Positions 11,886 to 22,148 of a stretch of DNA of 64,000 bases are shown one piece after another. Position 1 is the first letter of the stretch, and each line of letters starts with the position of its first letter. The notes under the pieces were generated by a model that had not been told where the DNA came from, did not search any database, and saw only the letters and a program-made list of their open reading frames with translations. The position numbers and the translations under genes are program-made. This DNA comes from Charina bottae. Its lineage: Eukaryota > Chordata > Lepidosauria > Squamata > Charinaidae. The DNA lies in assembly GCA_023362775.1 (NCBI GenBank), contig JALMGJ010000003.1, forward strand, positions 181,633,725-181,697,724, read 5' to 3'.

Positions 11886-14800
11886 CTAGAAAGAATATGG
11901 AAACAAACCCAGCTTGGAAATCAACTCACAGTGCCTACTGGCAACTAGAGGCTTGGTTAAGATATCAGCCAACATTAATTTAGTATCACAGTATTTCAAA
12001 ACAACCTTTTTCTTGGCTAGAAAATCTTTAACAAGATGAAAACGCACATCAATGTGTTTTGTGCGGTTTCTGGAACTTTCAGATAAAACCAAATGGATAC
12101 AAGCTTGATTGTCTTCATGAATTGTTACAGGCTGGCTTAAAATGATTCCAATGTCTTGCAACAATTGAGTAAACCAAATTACTTCATTGCACAGTTGTGC
12201 TAAAGCATAAAATTCAGCTTCAGCTGTGCTAATGGCTACTACAGTCTGCTTTCTGGAAAACCAAGCAATAGTGGACTTTGCAAATTGAATTACACTTCCA
12301 GAAGTAGACTTCCTATCACTGAGATCTCCAGCCCAATCTGAATCACACCAGCATTCTAACTTTTCTTCTGTGTCTGTAGCAGACAACCTTAAGCAAAAAT
12401 CTTTGGTGCCTTGCAAATAACGAAACAGCCTTTTTAAACCAGACTTTGCAGCAGATGTGGGATTTTCCACAAACCTGCTCAAAATGGACACACTGTTAGA
12501 AATGTCCGGACGGCTATTGTTTGCAATGTAAAGAAGACTGCCAATGGCTGATCTGAAACTATCTCCTTCAGATGACTCACCATCCCCCTTCTCCCCCTCC
12601 TCTTTTAGAAACTCGGGAAGCATGGGGGAGGAGACAGACTTGCAGTCCTGCATTTTAAAATCCTCCAGCAGCTTCTTAATTTTACTGCTCTGGCTTATGA
12701 GAAAACTGCCATCTTTTTCCCTCTGAATTTCTAATCCTAGGTAATTGTTGACTGCTCCAAGACATTTCAATGTGAAATTGTTTTTCATACAAACCTCAAA
12801 GGAATGCTTCTGTTCATCAGATGAAGTGAGCAGCAACAAATCATCCACATACAAGCACAAGTACATTACACTTTGCTTATCATTTTTTACATACACACAA
12901 GGATCAGCAATTCCCTTCTGAAACCCAAATTTTTGCAAAATATTATCCATTTTAATATTCCAACAACGCGCGGCTTGTTTCAAACCATAGATGGATTTCT
13001 GCAATTCACACACAAGATGATTTTCTTTTTCATAACCAGGAGGTTGTTGCATAAACAATTTTTCCTCCAAGTCACCATACAGAAAAGCAGTTTGAATATC
13101 ATAGTGATAAACAGACAGTTTCTTCATGGCAGCAACCTTTAAAAGCAACCTGATAGATTCAGCTTTTGTCACTGGAGCAAAAGTTTTGTCATAATCCACA
13201 TTTTTTCTTTGAGCAAAACCTTTTGCTACCAACCTTGCTTTGTACTTCTGAATTTTGCCATCAGAATCTTTTTTCAGTTTGAACACCCACCTACAACCTA
13301 AAACCTTCTGATTAGGAGGCAAACTTACTAGTTTCCAAGTTTTATTTTCCTTTAAGGAATCCAACTCTTGTTGCATGGCTTCATGCCAACACTTAGCTAT
13401 TTCAGCTGGCATTTCTTTAATTTCTTCCAGAGACTCAGGCTCTGTGTGAATGTGAAAAGCCTTCACAACATCTACTTGATAACGATCAGGAGGAACTCCC
13501 TTATTAATCCTTTCAGACCTGCGAGGTAGGACAGGACTAACACTCTGTTTCCCACCATTGTCCTCAGAAACCTCTGACTTTCCAGACAAGTCAGCTTCCT
13601 GATCATTGACTTCACTAGGTGATTCCTGCAAATCACCATCAGCAAGACTTTGCTGCTCCCCCATGGATAAATCAACTGAAGAACTAGAGTTTATTTTATC
13701 CCAATTCTGCTCAGCAAAAGAAGCACTTTTACTAATTATCAGTTGATTATCCAGTATGAACCTGTAGCTTCTCTGACTCTGTTCATACCCTACAAAGATT
13801 GCTTTCTTTGTTCTGGAAGCCCCCTTGCGCCTCAGCTGTTTGGGAATGTGGACCCAAGCTGTGCTTCCAAACACCCTGAGGTGGCTTACTTTAGGCTTCA
13901 CACCATAGAACAAACGAAAAGGGACATCCTGAATTGCACTGCTAAACAGCCTGTTCTGCACATAACACGCTGTATTAACAGCTTCTCCCCAATACCTAAA
14001 AGGCAAACTTGCATCCTTCAGCAAACACATCATTGCTTCCTGCAGCGTTCTGCCTTTTCTCTCTGCAACAGAATTCTGTTCAGGAGTGTAAGGGTTAGCC
14101 AAAATGTGTTCTATCCCTTTTTCTAACAAAAAGCTTTTAAACTTTGAGGATAGATACTCTCCACCACGATCTGATTGCAAAGCAGACACTGGCCTTGGGA
14201 ATTTTCCATTCGCCCAAGCCACAAAAGCCTTAAATTTACCAAAGACCTCATCTTTGTGTTTCAGCAAATAAATGAATGTGTACCTGGAAAAATCATCTAT
14301 GAAGGTCAAAATGTACCTTGCTCCCCCAAGACTAGGAGAAAAGGGACCTATAACATCAGAATGAATGATCTCTAGAGGCCTAGAGGTGGACCTATCAGAA
14401 AACTTCTTCACAGGAGCCCTTGTGGTTTTATTCTCCTTGCAAACTGCACAATCCAGATACTTATCACAAGACTTCAATTTTAAATCAGCAGAATAACTAG
14501 GCATTTGAGAAATGTATTTAAAATTAGCATGAGCAAATCTCCTATGTAATAAATGGATGCACTGATCGTGTATGGGCTTATTCTCAAAAACAGCCTTGGC
14601 TTTAGCAATTTGCTGCTTTTCAGCATTTTGTACAATGTACAGAGAATCTTTCTGCAAACACTTTGCAACCATTTTGCCATTCTTTCTAATATCACAACCC
14701 TCTTTCTTAAAAGTTACTACATAACCTGAGGCTACTAGCTGCCCCACAGACAAGAGATTGCTTTGAAAATTAGGCACAAACAAAACATTTTTAACAGTTT

Positions 14801-15764
14801 CCCCCAAACATGGAAGATTGATCTCACCTTCACCCACGATCTTGGATACAGTTCCATCTGCTAAGGAAACTTTTTGTTTGTTAGTTTTAGACAAAGACAG
14901 AAAGGAATCTTTATTGTGACATATATGAGAATTGGCCCCACTGTCAAGAACCCACAAATCTTTATTATCAGAGTTCTCAACAACTGTTGCATGAAGAATC
15001 TTCTTTCCAGAAGTCTCTTCTTTCTTGCGAGAAGTCTTCTTCTTAAACTTGACACAGTCCTTTTGCAGATGAGCAGGAGATCCACAGGTAAAGCATCGCC
15101 TGCTGGATAATGCAGAAGCTTGGAATTCAGAGCTCTTCCGCTCCCTCTGCTGGCCACGAGAAGACTTTATTGTAGAAATGGAGGCAGCTTTTTCTTGTCT
15201 TTTCTCCCACTCAGCAAGCAGCCGGGTAGACACAAACGATGGATTTAGATCATCTTCTGGGATTCCCTCCATGGAGCAAATTAAAGTGTCCCAGGACTCA
15301 TTCAACGAAGAAAGCATAATGTAGGCTTTCATCAGGGGGGTAAATTCCATCCCACGCTCTTGAAGTTCCACAAAATAATTCTGAAGCTTGTGGAGATGAT
15401 CTGGCAAATTTCCATTCTCAGGCAAGTGAGCCTTGTACAGTTTTTTTGTTAAAATAACCTTGCTGCCTGGACTAGTTTTCACATATAAATCACGCAAATA
15501 GTCCCATAAGTCTTTGGAAGTTTCTTTGCCTCTCACGTGAATAAGCTGATCATCCTGAACAGCCAAAATAATGGAGGCTTTGCATTTCTCATCTTTCCTC
15601 AACCAGGCTTGATCTGGATTCTGAGGAATTTGTTCAGAAATTGCAGACCATAAATTTTCTCTCCTCAAGAAACTTTCCATTTTCAAAGACCAGTTCAAAT
15701 AATTAGAATTAGAGAGCCTTTCCAGGAGCATACCTTGAAAATTTGAAGCTGTAGCAGCAGCCAT
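11886..15764 (-). CDS. gag-pol: Copia Gag-Pol polyprotein, intact (1292 aa)
   Basis: One uninterrupted frame codes the whole polyprotein, cut by its own protease. The start is the first in-frame ATG (15764), in a strong context (GCCATGG); the frame is open 132 bases upstream but has no ATG there. Domains in order: Gag/UBN2-like region (about 10-190); CCHC zinc knuckle (C224, C227, H232, C237); aspartic protease DSGA (D274); integrase HHCC zinc site (H407, H412, C439, C442); catalytic D469, D532 and E568 (D,D35E spacing); reverse transcriptase with D889 and YVDD at 972-975; RNase H with DSD (1141-1143), STAEAE (E1182/E1184), EDN (D1218) and KHIDV. No stop, frameshift or missing catalytic residue was found. 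The length is close to Drosophila copia (about 1400 aa). Integrase before reverse transcriptase is diagnostic of Ty1/copia. Whether it is expressed cannot be told. Confidence 0.96.
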   Translation of the reverse strand: MAAATASNFQGMLLERLSNSNYLNWSLKMESFLRRENLWSAISEQIPQNPDQAWLRKDEKCKASIILAVQDDQLIHVRGKETSKDLWDYLRDLYVKTSPGSKVILTKKLYKAHLPENGNLPDHLHKLQNYFVELQERGMEFTPLMKAYIMLSSLNESWDTLICSMEGIPEDDLNPSFVSTRLLAEWEKRQEKAASISTIKSSRGQQRERKSSEFQASALSSRRCFTCGSPAHLQKDCVKFKKKTSRKKEETSGKKILHATVVENSDNKDLWVLDSGANSHICHNKDSFLSLSKTNKQKVSLADGTVSKIVGEGEINLPCLGETVKNVLFVPNFQSNLLSVGQLVASGYVVTFKKEGCDIRKNGKMVAKCLQKDSLYIVQNAEKQQIAKAKAVFENKPIHDQCIHLLHRRFAHANFKYISQMPSYSADLKLKSCDKYLDCAVCKENKTTRAPVKKFSDRSTSRPLEIIHSDVIGPFSPSLGGARYILTFIDDFSRYTFIYLLKHKDEVFGKFKAFVAWANGKFPRPVSALQSDRGGEYLSSKFKSFLLEKGIEHILANPYTPEQNSVAERKGRTLQEAMMCLLKDASLPFRYWGEAVNTACYVQNRLFSSAIQDVPFRLFYGVKPKVSHLRVFGSTAWVHIPKQLRRKGASRTKKAIFVGYEQSQRSYRFILDNQLIISKSASFAEQNWDKINSSSSVDLSMGEQQSLADGDLQESPSEVNDQEADLSGKSEVSEDNGGKQSVSPVLPRRSERINKGVPPDRYQVDVVKAFHIHTEPESLEEIKEMPAEIAKCWHEAMQQELDSLKENKTWKLVSLPPNQKVLGCRWVFKLKKDSDGKIQKYKARLVAKGFAQRKNVDYDKTFAPVTKAESIRLLLKVAAMKKLSVYHYDIQTAFLYGDLEEKLFMQQPPGYEKENHLVCELQKSIYGLKQAARCWNIKMDNILQKFGFQKGIADPCVYVKNDKQSVMYLCLYVDDLLLLTSSDEQKHSFEVCMKNNFTLKCLGAVNNYLGLEIQREKDGSFLISQSSKIKKLLEDFKMQDCKSVSSPMLPEFLKEEGEKGDGESSEGDSFRSAIGSLLYIANNSRPDISNSVSILSRFVENPTSAAKSGLKRLFRYLQGTKDFCLRLSATDTEEKLECWCDSDWAGDLSDRKSTSGSVIQFAKSTIAWFSRKQTVVAISTAEAEFYALAQLCNEVIWFTQLLQDIGIILSQPVTIHEDNQACIHLVLSESSRNRTKHIDVRFHLVKDFLAKKKVVLKYCDTKLMLADILTKPLVASRHCELISKLGLFPYSF

Positions 15765-15968
15765 GGCTCCTTCTCTCCCCTGTTGTAGAAATCCAAAAAA
15801 CACCACGAGGCTTGCTAACACGAGGCAAAACTCCGCCTCCAATGGAAACTTCCTGTAACTGCCGGCAAGTTTCAAAAAACAAAGAAGCCTCTCCAAATGC
15901 AGACTAAAACAGGTCAGCTTTCTTCTCTCTCATAATTCCATAAGTTTTGTCTCTGATCCAGAAGCAAT

Positions 15969-15984
15969 TGCTGGGCACAGAACC
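15969..15984 (-). other. Copia primer-binding site, internal initiator tRNA-Met type
   Basis: Directly abuts the 5' LTR. The plus strand reads TGCTGGGCACAGAACC. From memory, vertebrate initiator tRNA-Met around its anticodon is TGCTGGGCCCATAACC, so 14 of 16 bases agree and the element RNA could pair with it. This is the half-tRNA priming mode of Drosophila copia, not priming by the tRNA 3' CCA end. GAAGC a few bases further out also matches the tRNA arm. Confidence 0.75.
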
Positions 15985-16463
15985 TATTGTATTGTTATAA
16001 AATTTGTGATCAGAGTTATGGAAAAACCAAGAGATAAGTTTGTAGTAAAAACGTTGCTTTATTTAAAACAGAAACATAGGAACAAACCTTGAATCTTCTT
16101 CTTTAGCCAAAGCATGGCATGGTTGATTAACATAGCCATTTAGATAGCAGAGAGCAGAATGCAGAGTAGAAAAGGACAAAAGGCATTTACATCTTAAACC
16201 TTAACTTGATCAGCAGCTGAGTGGACAGGATGCAGCATGTGACCAAAAACACCTAGGCAACAGATTCCCAATATGGGCAAAGCTCTAACAGCTAATTCTG
16301 ATTGGTCAAAACTCTCAGACTGGCCGGCACCTGGGAGGCAATTAGCATTCCTGAGTGGGGGGTGAACATGTGCTCTCTGAGCCCAAACAGGAAAAAAGTT
16401 TTGAGGCCTGGCTTTTTAAAAACTCAGCCACATATTCTACAGACATAAAAAATATATACAACA
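15985..16463 (-). promoter_or_regulatory. Copia 5' LTR (promoter LTR)
   Basis: Identical in length and sequence to the 3' LTR at 11390-11868. As the 5' LTR it should hold the promoter. Candidate TATA-like sequences in element sense are TGTATATATTTTTTATG at the very start and TTTTTAAAAAGCC about 45 bases in. The polyadenylation-type AATAAA (complement of 16058-16063) is near its end. Confidence 0.9.
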
Positions 16464-16760
16464 GATGGGTGATGCCTAGGTTCGCAGTTGTAGTTTTGGA
16501 AGAGATCTTGGTATACAAATTGATTATATGTTGGCAGTGTGATATGGCTGCAAAGAAAGACAGATAGAATTCTAGGTGGCATCAATAGAAGTTGATAGTT
16601 TCTTAATCCTGGGAAATGACAGTTCCACTTTATCTACATTGACCCCATATTGGGTATTTTGTCCAGGATTCAAACAAACTGGAACAGATTCAATGAAGGG
16701 CAGTGAGGATGACCAGGAGATTAGAAATTAAGGGTTTATTCATACTACCAGTTGCTCTGT
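16464..16760 (+). pseudogene. Decayed CR1 LINE ORF2, right part
   Basis: Continues the CR1 frame where the Copia insertion cut it. It reads LEEILVYKLIICWQCDMAAKK (CR1: 'DLGVxxD...'), then LGGINR-like GGIN near 16576 and VQDSNKLEQIQ near 16660-16695 (CR1: 'VQFWA...ERVQRRA'). Stops are frequent. Removing the Copia element and one GATGG copy joins the two halves cleanly. Confidence 0.65.
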
Positions 16761-17270
16761 CACTAGAATGGGCATTTTGGAGGGCAGAAATGGAGGCTAC
16801 TCTCTAATAATCCCACACTTGCCTTTAAAGCAACCTCAGAGCATGTTTTTCTGCTCTGCTTCCAAAGTACATCTTTTGCTGGGATACTGAGATAGAGAAC
16901 TTCAGTTTGTTGGAAGCTAACCTCAGCAGCTCATTGGCTACTTTGCCGAGAAACAACCATCTCTTCAACTGAGCCAGTGCTTACAATGCTTACAACGCAC
17001 TCCCAGAATGGGTTGTCTGGTAAAACTCTTGTTCCTCAGGAAAAATAAATGGTGAGCCCCAAACTTTATTTTTTGAGCCCAGGAATAAAAATTGATATTC
17101 AGAAAAAGAAAAAATTGTAATTTAAAAAATAACTACATTATTGGCAGATTTCAAACCTTTTCTAGCTAAACAAAGAGCATATCAGCTTTGGTAAGAAAAG
17201 GGAGGCACAGAACTTATTAGAGTGAAACAGGGTGGAAGGAAGGACATTCTTATTTTAAAGCTGCTTGTTA
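16761..17270. other. No recognisable feature
   Basis: Unique sequence; no repeat or coding signal recognised. Confidence 0.4.
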
Positions 17271-17273
17271 TGC

Positions 17274-17484
17274 TTGTTTGCTGTAGTGGTTAAGGCACTG
17301 GGCTAGAAACCAGGATACTGTGAGTTCTAGTCCTGCCTTGGGCACAAATCCATCTGGGTGACCTTGGGCCAGTCTCTCAGCCCTAGGAGGCAGGCAATGG
17401 CAAACCACTTCTGAAAAACTTTGCCAAGAAAACTGCAGGGACTTGTCTAGGCAGTTGCCAGGAGTCAAAAACTGACTCAAAGGA
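17274..17484 (+). mobile_element. tRNA/CORE SINE, tail type B
   Basis: Head TGTAGTGGTTAAGGCACTGG with B-box-like GAGTTCTAGTCC, then CORE block GTGACCTTGGGCCAGTC. The tail is different from type A: GCAATGGCAAACCACTTCTG ... CTTGCCAAGAAAACTGCAGG, which resembles RTE/BovB sequence. Its 3' end runs straight into a microsatellite. Confidence 0.75.
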
Positions 17485-18653
<1,169 letters not shown>

Positions 18654-18721
18654 ATTGCTGACTCTCTGATGACTTCATGCTTGAGAAGGTTCACTAGACA
18701 AGCATGGGCTCTAAACCAAAC
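18654..18721 (+). other. Candidate 68-nt exon with a coding start (MGSKPN)
   Basis: Bounded by a strong acceptor (CTTTTCCTTCAACTCTCATT, then TATTTCAG) and a consensus donor (GTAAGT at 18722-18727). Inside, ATG at 18704 has a good context (A at -3, G at +4) and reads MGSKPN exactly to the donor, leaving phase 0. Two other ATGs precede it (one heads a short upstream frame), as in a 5' UTR exon that carries the first codons. It lies in non-repetitive sequence. I do not recognise the gene. Chance cannot be excluded. Confidence 0.35.
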
Positions 18722-18727
18722 GTAAGT

Positions 18728-19105
18728 CACATTTCCTTGAAATACAGATGCCAATGTTATCTCATAGGCTGCTTAGAGAAGTGCAGATTCTTATGGTCAC
18801 TCTTCATTTCAGAATGGCAGAAGTAGGGAGGCTAGAAGACGACTTTGTGTCATAATAATTTCTGTCATTTCAACTTTTTGTAGGGGGGCTCTAATATGAC
18901 ATGCACCCACATTAGATTTTACATTGGGCAAACTGGCAGTCTCTGGACTAAAAAACAAATGGTCAGAAATCTGACATCAGAAATAATAATAACCCAAACC
19001 TGATCAAATTCTTACAAGGGGCAATGAAGTAAACATTAAGATAATGAAGTAAACATTAAGATAAAGTGTAAAAATGACCAGCCTGAAACTGGAAATTAAC
19101 AATAC
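18728..19105. other. No recognisable feature
   Basis: Unique sequence apart from a small local duplication (ATAATGAAGTAAACATTAAG twice near 19021-19063). Confidence 0.4.
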
Positions 19106-19195
19106 AGGTAATCCTCATTTAGGGACCACAATTGGGACAGACAACTCTGTTGCTAAGCGCAGCAGTCACTAAGTGGAAAATGACTGTGACTGTGC
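19106..19195 (+). mobile_element. Pogo-like MITE fragment
   Basis: CAGGTAATCCTCATTTAGGG ... GTTGCTAAGCG matches the left end of the MITE at 457-896. Only about 90 bases remain before the PLE sequence starts. Confidence 0.55.
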
Positions 19196-19199
19196 TTTC

Positions 19200-19398
19200 C
19201 TGTGGAGTCCTTGGTGCTCTCTGAGCCTTGTTGTTTTCTTGCAGACGTTTCATTGCTAGACTAGGCAACATCTTCAGTGCGAAAAGGGAGTGGGGTTTGC
19301 TATCTGTTTATATACAGTGGCTTGCCCTGCTTGTGTTGGTGGGGTGTTGTTTTCTCCTTGGTAGTTCCTTGATTAGGCTGTTGTTTGCTGTTTGGTTG
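19200..19398 (-). mobile_element. Penelope-like element terminal repeat, second family
   Basis: Minus strand reads CACTGAAGATG ... CAATGAAACGTCTGCAAG, then GCTCAGAGAGCACC: the form of a PLE terminal repeat, but a different family from 9489, 40739 and 51957. No coding remains. An L2 tail follows. Confidence 0.6.
19244..19277 (-). ncRNA. Minimal hammerhead ribozyme core of PLE
   Basis: Minus strand: CTGAAGA, then stem II region TGTTGCCTAGTCTAGCAAT, then GAA-ACGT-C. CUGANGA and GAA are the conserved core; ACGU is a two-base-pair palindromic stem III that can only close between two molecules; the C would be the cleavage base. Flanking GCA and TGC can form stem I. Fits the minimal, probably dimeric hammerheads known from PLEs. 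Confidence 0.6.
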
Positions 19399-19403
19399 AT
19401 TGA

Positions 19404-19895
19404 CTGAGTTTATTTATTTATTTATTTATTCCTCACATTTCTTCACTGCCCATCTCGCCAAAGTGACTCTGGGCGGTTTACAATCAAATTAAAATAATAA
19501 GAGATTAAAATACCATAAAAACAGATTCAAAAATATAAATATAAAATATAAAATCCAAGATGGAGAAACAAACAGTCTCAATAAAATTCTTTAGGGCCTC
19601 ATCAAGGCGCCAACCACCCCCATGATTGACTATCCCCCCTCCCACCCCAAGTGAGGTGGCAAAGCCAGGTTTTCACTCCCTTTTGGAAGGCTGGGAGAGT
19701 GGGGGCCTGCCTCACCCCTAGGGGTAACATATTCCACAGGGCGGAGGCCACGGCAAAGAAGGCCCTCTTCCTGGACCACGTCAGTCAACGGTCTCTCATG
19801 GATGGGGTCCGTAACATGCTCTCTCTGTCTGACTGGGTGGGACGGGTTGATGTAATGGGGGTGAGGCGGCCCCTCAGGTAACCTGGCCCATGCCA
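19404..19895 (-). mobile_element. L2-clade LINE 3' end
   Basis: Sense strand (minus): GYLRGR..-type end of the RT ORF with RAFFAVASALWNMLPLGVR and FQKGVKTWLCHLTW-like sequence, then the 3' UTR (AAACCGCCCAGAGTCACTTT) and an AAATA tail seen as (TTTA)n at 19409-19430. 5'-truncated and out of frame in places. Confidence 0.8.
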
Positions 19896-19929
19896 CTATG
19901 AGTTAATAGTTCCTTGTGCTTTCCTGCCC

Positions 19930-19960
19930 ATTGCCTTAACCACTAGACCAAACTGGCTCT
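19930..19960 (-). mobile_element. SINE head scrap
   Basis: AGAGCCAGTTTGGTCTAGTG GTTAAGGCA on the minus strand is the first 29 bases of the tRNA/CORE SINE. The rest is absent. Confidence 0.6.
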
Positions 19961-21510
19961 AGTGGTTAGTAAATAACACAACTCTAGATTATGTTGATTA
20001 CACAGAGTACTGTGTGCTATAGAAGTTTCCTTGGCATTTATAATGCAGACTCCCTGTTTGATTATATTGGTGGTTTTTACAACAGTATAGTGTCAATTAA
20101 TTATTAAGCATGAGTTTGTGTTGGTTGGTTGTGCTTCAACCTTTATTAAATATGTTAATATTTTATGAGGTCAGAGTTATATTAATGGTTATCTTTCTGT
20201 AACTATATCCATTTACCTTGACACTGGCTTCACCCAGACAGCTGCCTTGCCCTGGCTTAAAGATGGGCTACTTAATTCACTGAGGACATGTCCTCCAATG
20301 GAGCCTCCATCTTACTGCCTACCTGCTGCTGAAGTGCGTTGAAGAGTATCTAAGGTGATCCAGCATGAGAGTGGTGTTTCCCCAGGGAAAACAGAGAAGA
20401 CCTCTCATGTGGACAATCTAGGTTGCAGAGAAGAGGGAAATTGGCAGTCGGTTGGGCTTCAATTGGCCAGGTTCAAGACTGCCCCTTCCCATCCAGTCCC
20501 TGGGGTCCATGCTCCCATGGCTATTTGTGTTGTAGCTTTCAGAGAGGCTGGATGCTTTTCTTTCACAGCTTGTCCTTCTATTCATTCTCTCTCTCAGTCA
20601 GAGGAATATTGATCTTGTGGAAGGCCTTCCACGAGATCAATATTCCCATAATTAAGCTCTGTGCACCCTGAACAGGCATCAGGCAGCCACACTACCTCCC
20701 ACCACAGTGATCCCAGCTATCCTCATCTTCTCCATCTCAGGCTTCTCCTTCCACCTGCCTCTCTTTGCCGCTGCTGAGCACTCAGGCCAAGCATGGATCC
20801 ATCTTACAGCTCCCCGCAGATTCCTGTACACTGTGACTGCAACTTCGGGGGCAGAGTCTTTGCACGGTACAATGGAATATGGGTGTTGAATGGGAAAGGA
20901 GGGCCAGATACCAGCTGTAATTGCTGAACCCTGTACTTCCAGGCACCTTCAAAATGTTTTTAAATCCCTACACCTTTTAAAAGAAATCTTAGAACCGTTC
21001 GGCTTCTACCCCTTCTTCTGCTCTCTTTCTCTTTAATGGTTTCTGAGAACTGTGTTATGTGTGAGGGCAGCAGCAAGGAGGGGCGGGTTTTTCATATGTG
21101 ATAGGAGGAAGGCCCATTAACATGGCGGTTTGGGTGAGCTCAAAATTTCTGTCACAGGTAAGTGAATTCAAGGCCAATCTCAATTGGCCGAAAAAGCAAA
21201 ACTAAGGAAACTAAGTAGCAAAACCAAGTAGCAACATGGGCCTTATTTTGACTTCTTCTGTAACTGGATTGTAAATTTTCAGAGGAAGCTTCTTGAGATA
21301 AAACATGAATTGTTGTTCTTCTGGAATGAATCTTTCATCATACCACTAATGCAAATGTACCTACATTTTTCTCTCTATTACCAATATTTACTATTGTTCA
21401 GTATGTATGTACAGATGTATTCATTCATATTTATATTCTGTTTTCTCTATATATCAACATTTTGCTAAGTTTTGTTATATCAAAAAAGTAACTAAAAATA
21501 AATATATTGC
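19961..21510. other. No gene; one palindrome
   Basis: Unique sequence except for the palindrome at 20603-20646. A consensus-like CAG/GTAAGT donor occurs at 21157 but no convincing exon precedes it. Confidence 0.4.
20603..20646. repeat. 44-bp near-perfect palindrome
   Basis: Two 20-base arms (GGAATATTGATCTTGTGGAA) around a central GGCC, with a single mismatch that would be a G-U pair in RNA. No known element recognised around it. Confidence 0.85.
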
Positions 21511-21521
21511 ATATGCCTCTC

Positions 21522-21857
21522 TTGTACCTTGGACTGCAAGAAGATCAAACCAGTCCATGCTCCAGGAAATAAAGCCAGACTGCTCACTTGAGGGAATGAT
21601 ATTAAAGGCAAAACTGAAGTACTTTGGCCGCATAATGAGAAGACAGGATACCCTGGAGAAGATGCTGATGCTAGGGAAAGTGGAAGGCAAAAGGAAGAGG
21701 GGCCGACCAAGGGCAAGATGGATGGATGATATTCTGGAGGTGACAGACTCGACCGTGGGGGAGCTGGGGGGGGGGCAACGGCCGACAGGAAGTTCTGGCG
21801 TGGCCTGGTCCATGAAGTCATGAAGAGTCGGAAGCGACTGAACGAATAAACAACAAA
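21522..21857 (+). mobile_element. BovB (RTE) LINE 3' end, diverged subfamily
   Basis: Encodes the C-terminal BovB region: LKYFGRIMRRQDTLEKMLML, GKRKRGRPRARWMDDI, then VHEVMKSRKRLNE-like sequence after a G-run that shifts the frame near 21765. Ends AACAAA. Target duplication ATATGCCTCTC at 21511-21521 and 21858-21868. 5'-truncated. Confidence 0.85.
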
Positions 21858-22148
21858 ATATGCCTCTCTAAACAAATGCATTTCTTGTAACTTAGTCACC
21901 ACAATAGATAATATTTGCATATCTTTTATATAAAATAGCCTAACCTATAATGATTTAGAGTTAGACAATCCTAGTTTCATTTTGTCTCTTAGTTCATCTC
22001 ATCAAAATAACTTATTTTACTTCAGCTGCAAGTACTTATTTTGCCATAAACCTTGGGCCTTTGCAGAATCTTTATATTAATTTTCTTCTCAGGGAGGCTT
22101 ATTCAATGCCATATGAAAACTTATTAACAGGTATTGTAAAAGGTATTG

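Larger units (their letters stand above)
11390..16463 (-). mobile_element. Full-length Ty1/copia LTR retrotransposon
   Basis: A complete element of 5074 bp read on the minus strand. In its own sense the order is 5' LTR (15985-16463), tRNA primer site (15969-15984), about 200-bp leader, one Gag-Pol frame (11886-15764), polypurine tract (11869-11884) and 3' LTR (11390-11868). Target duplication GATGG lies at 11385-11389 and 16464-16468. Both LTRs are 479 bp and I find no difference between them, so the insertion is recent. The frame order protease-integrase-reverse transcriptase-RNase H is that of Ty1/copia (Pseudoviridae-type), not gypsy or retrovirus. There is no envelope gene. It interrupts a dead CR1 LINE. 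Copia elements are generally much rarer than gypsy elements in vertebrates. Confidence 0.97.

Noticed and set aside
12544..15110. Open frames on the plus strand and in other frames inside the Copia element
   Set aside because: They are shadows of the minus-strand Gag-Pol frame and have no domains.
15765..15896. A longer Gag-Pol start, 44 codons upstream, with a hydrophobic stretch
   Set aside because: The frame is open there but the first codon is TTG and no ATG occurs; the ATG at 15764 has a strong context.
11390..16463. Endogenous retrovirus
   Set aside because: Integrase lies before reverse transcriptase, there is no envelope gene, and the RT is of copia type.
21157..21162. Exon ending at a consensus CAG/GTAAGT donor
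   Set aside because: No acceptor, start codon or coding bias could be found before it.
21407..21521. Start of a gene upstream of the BovB end
   Set aside because: The frame only becomes protein-like at 21522, exactly after the target duplication; upstream codons are chance.
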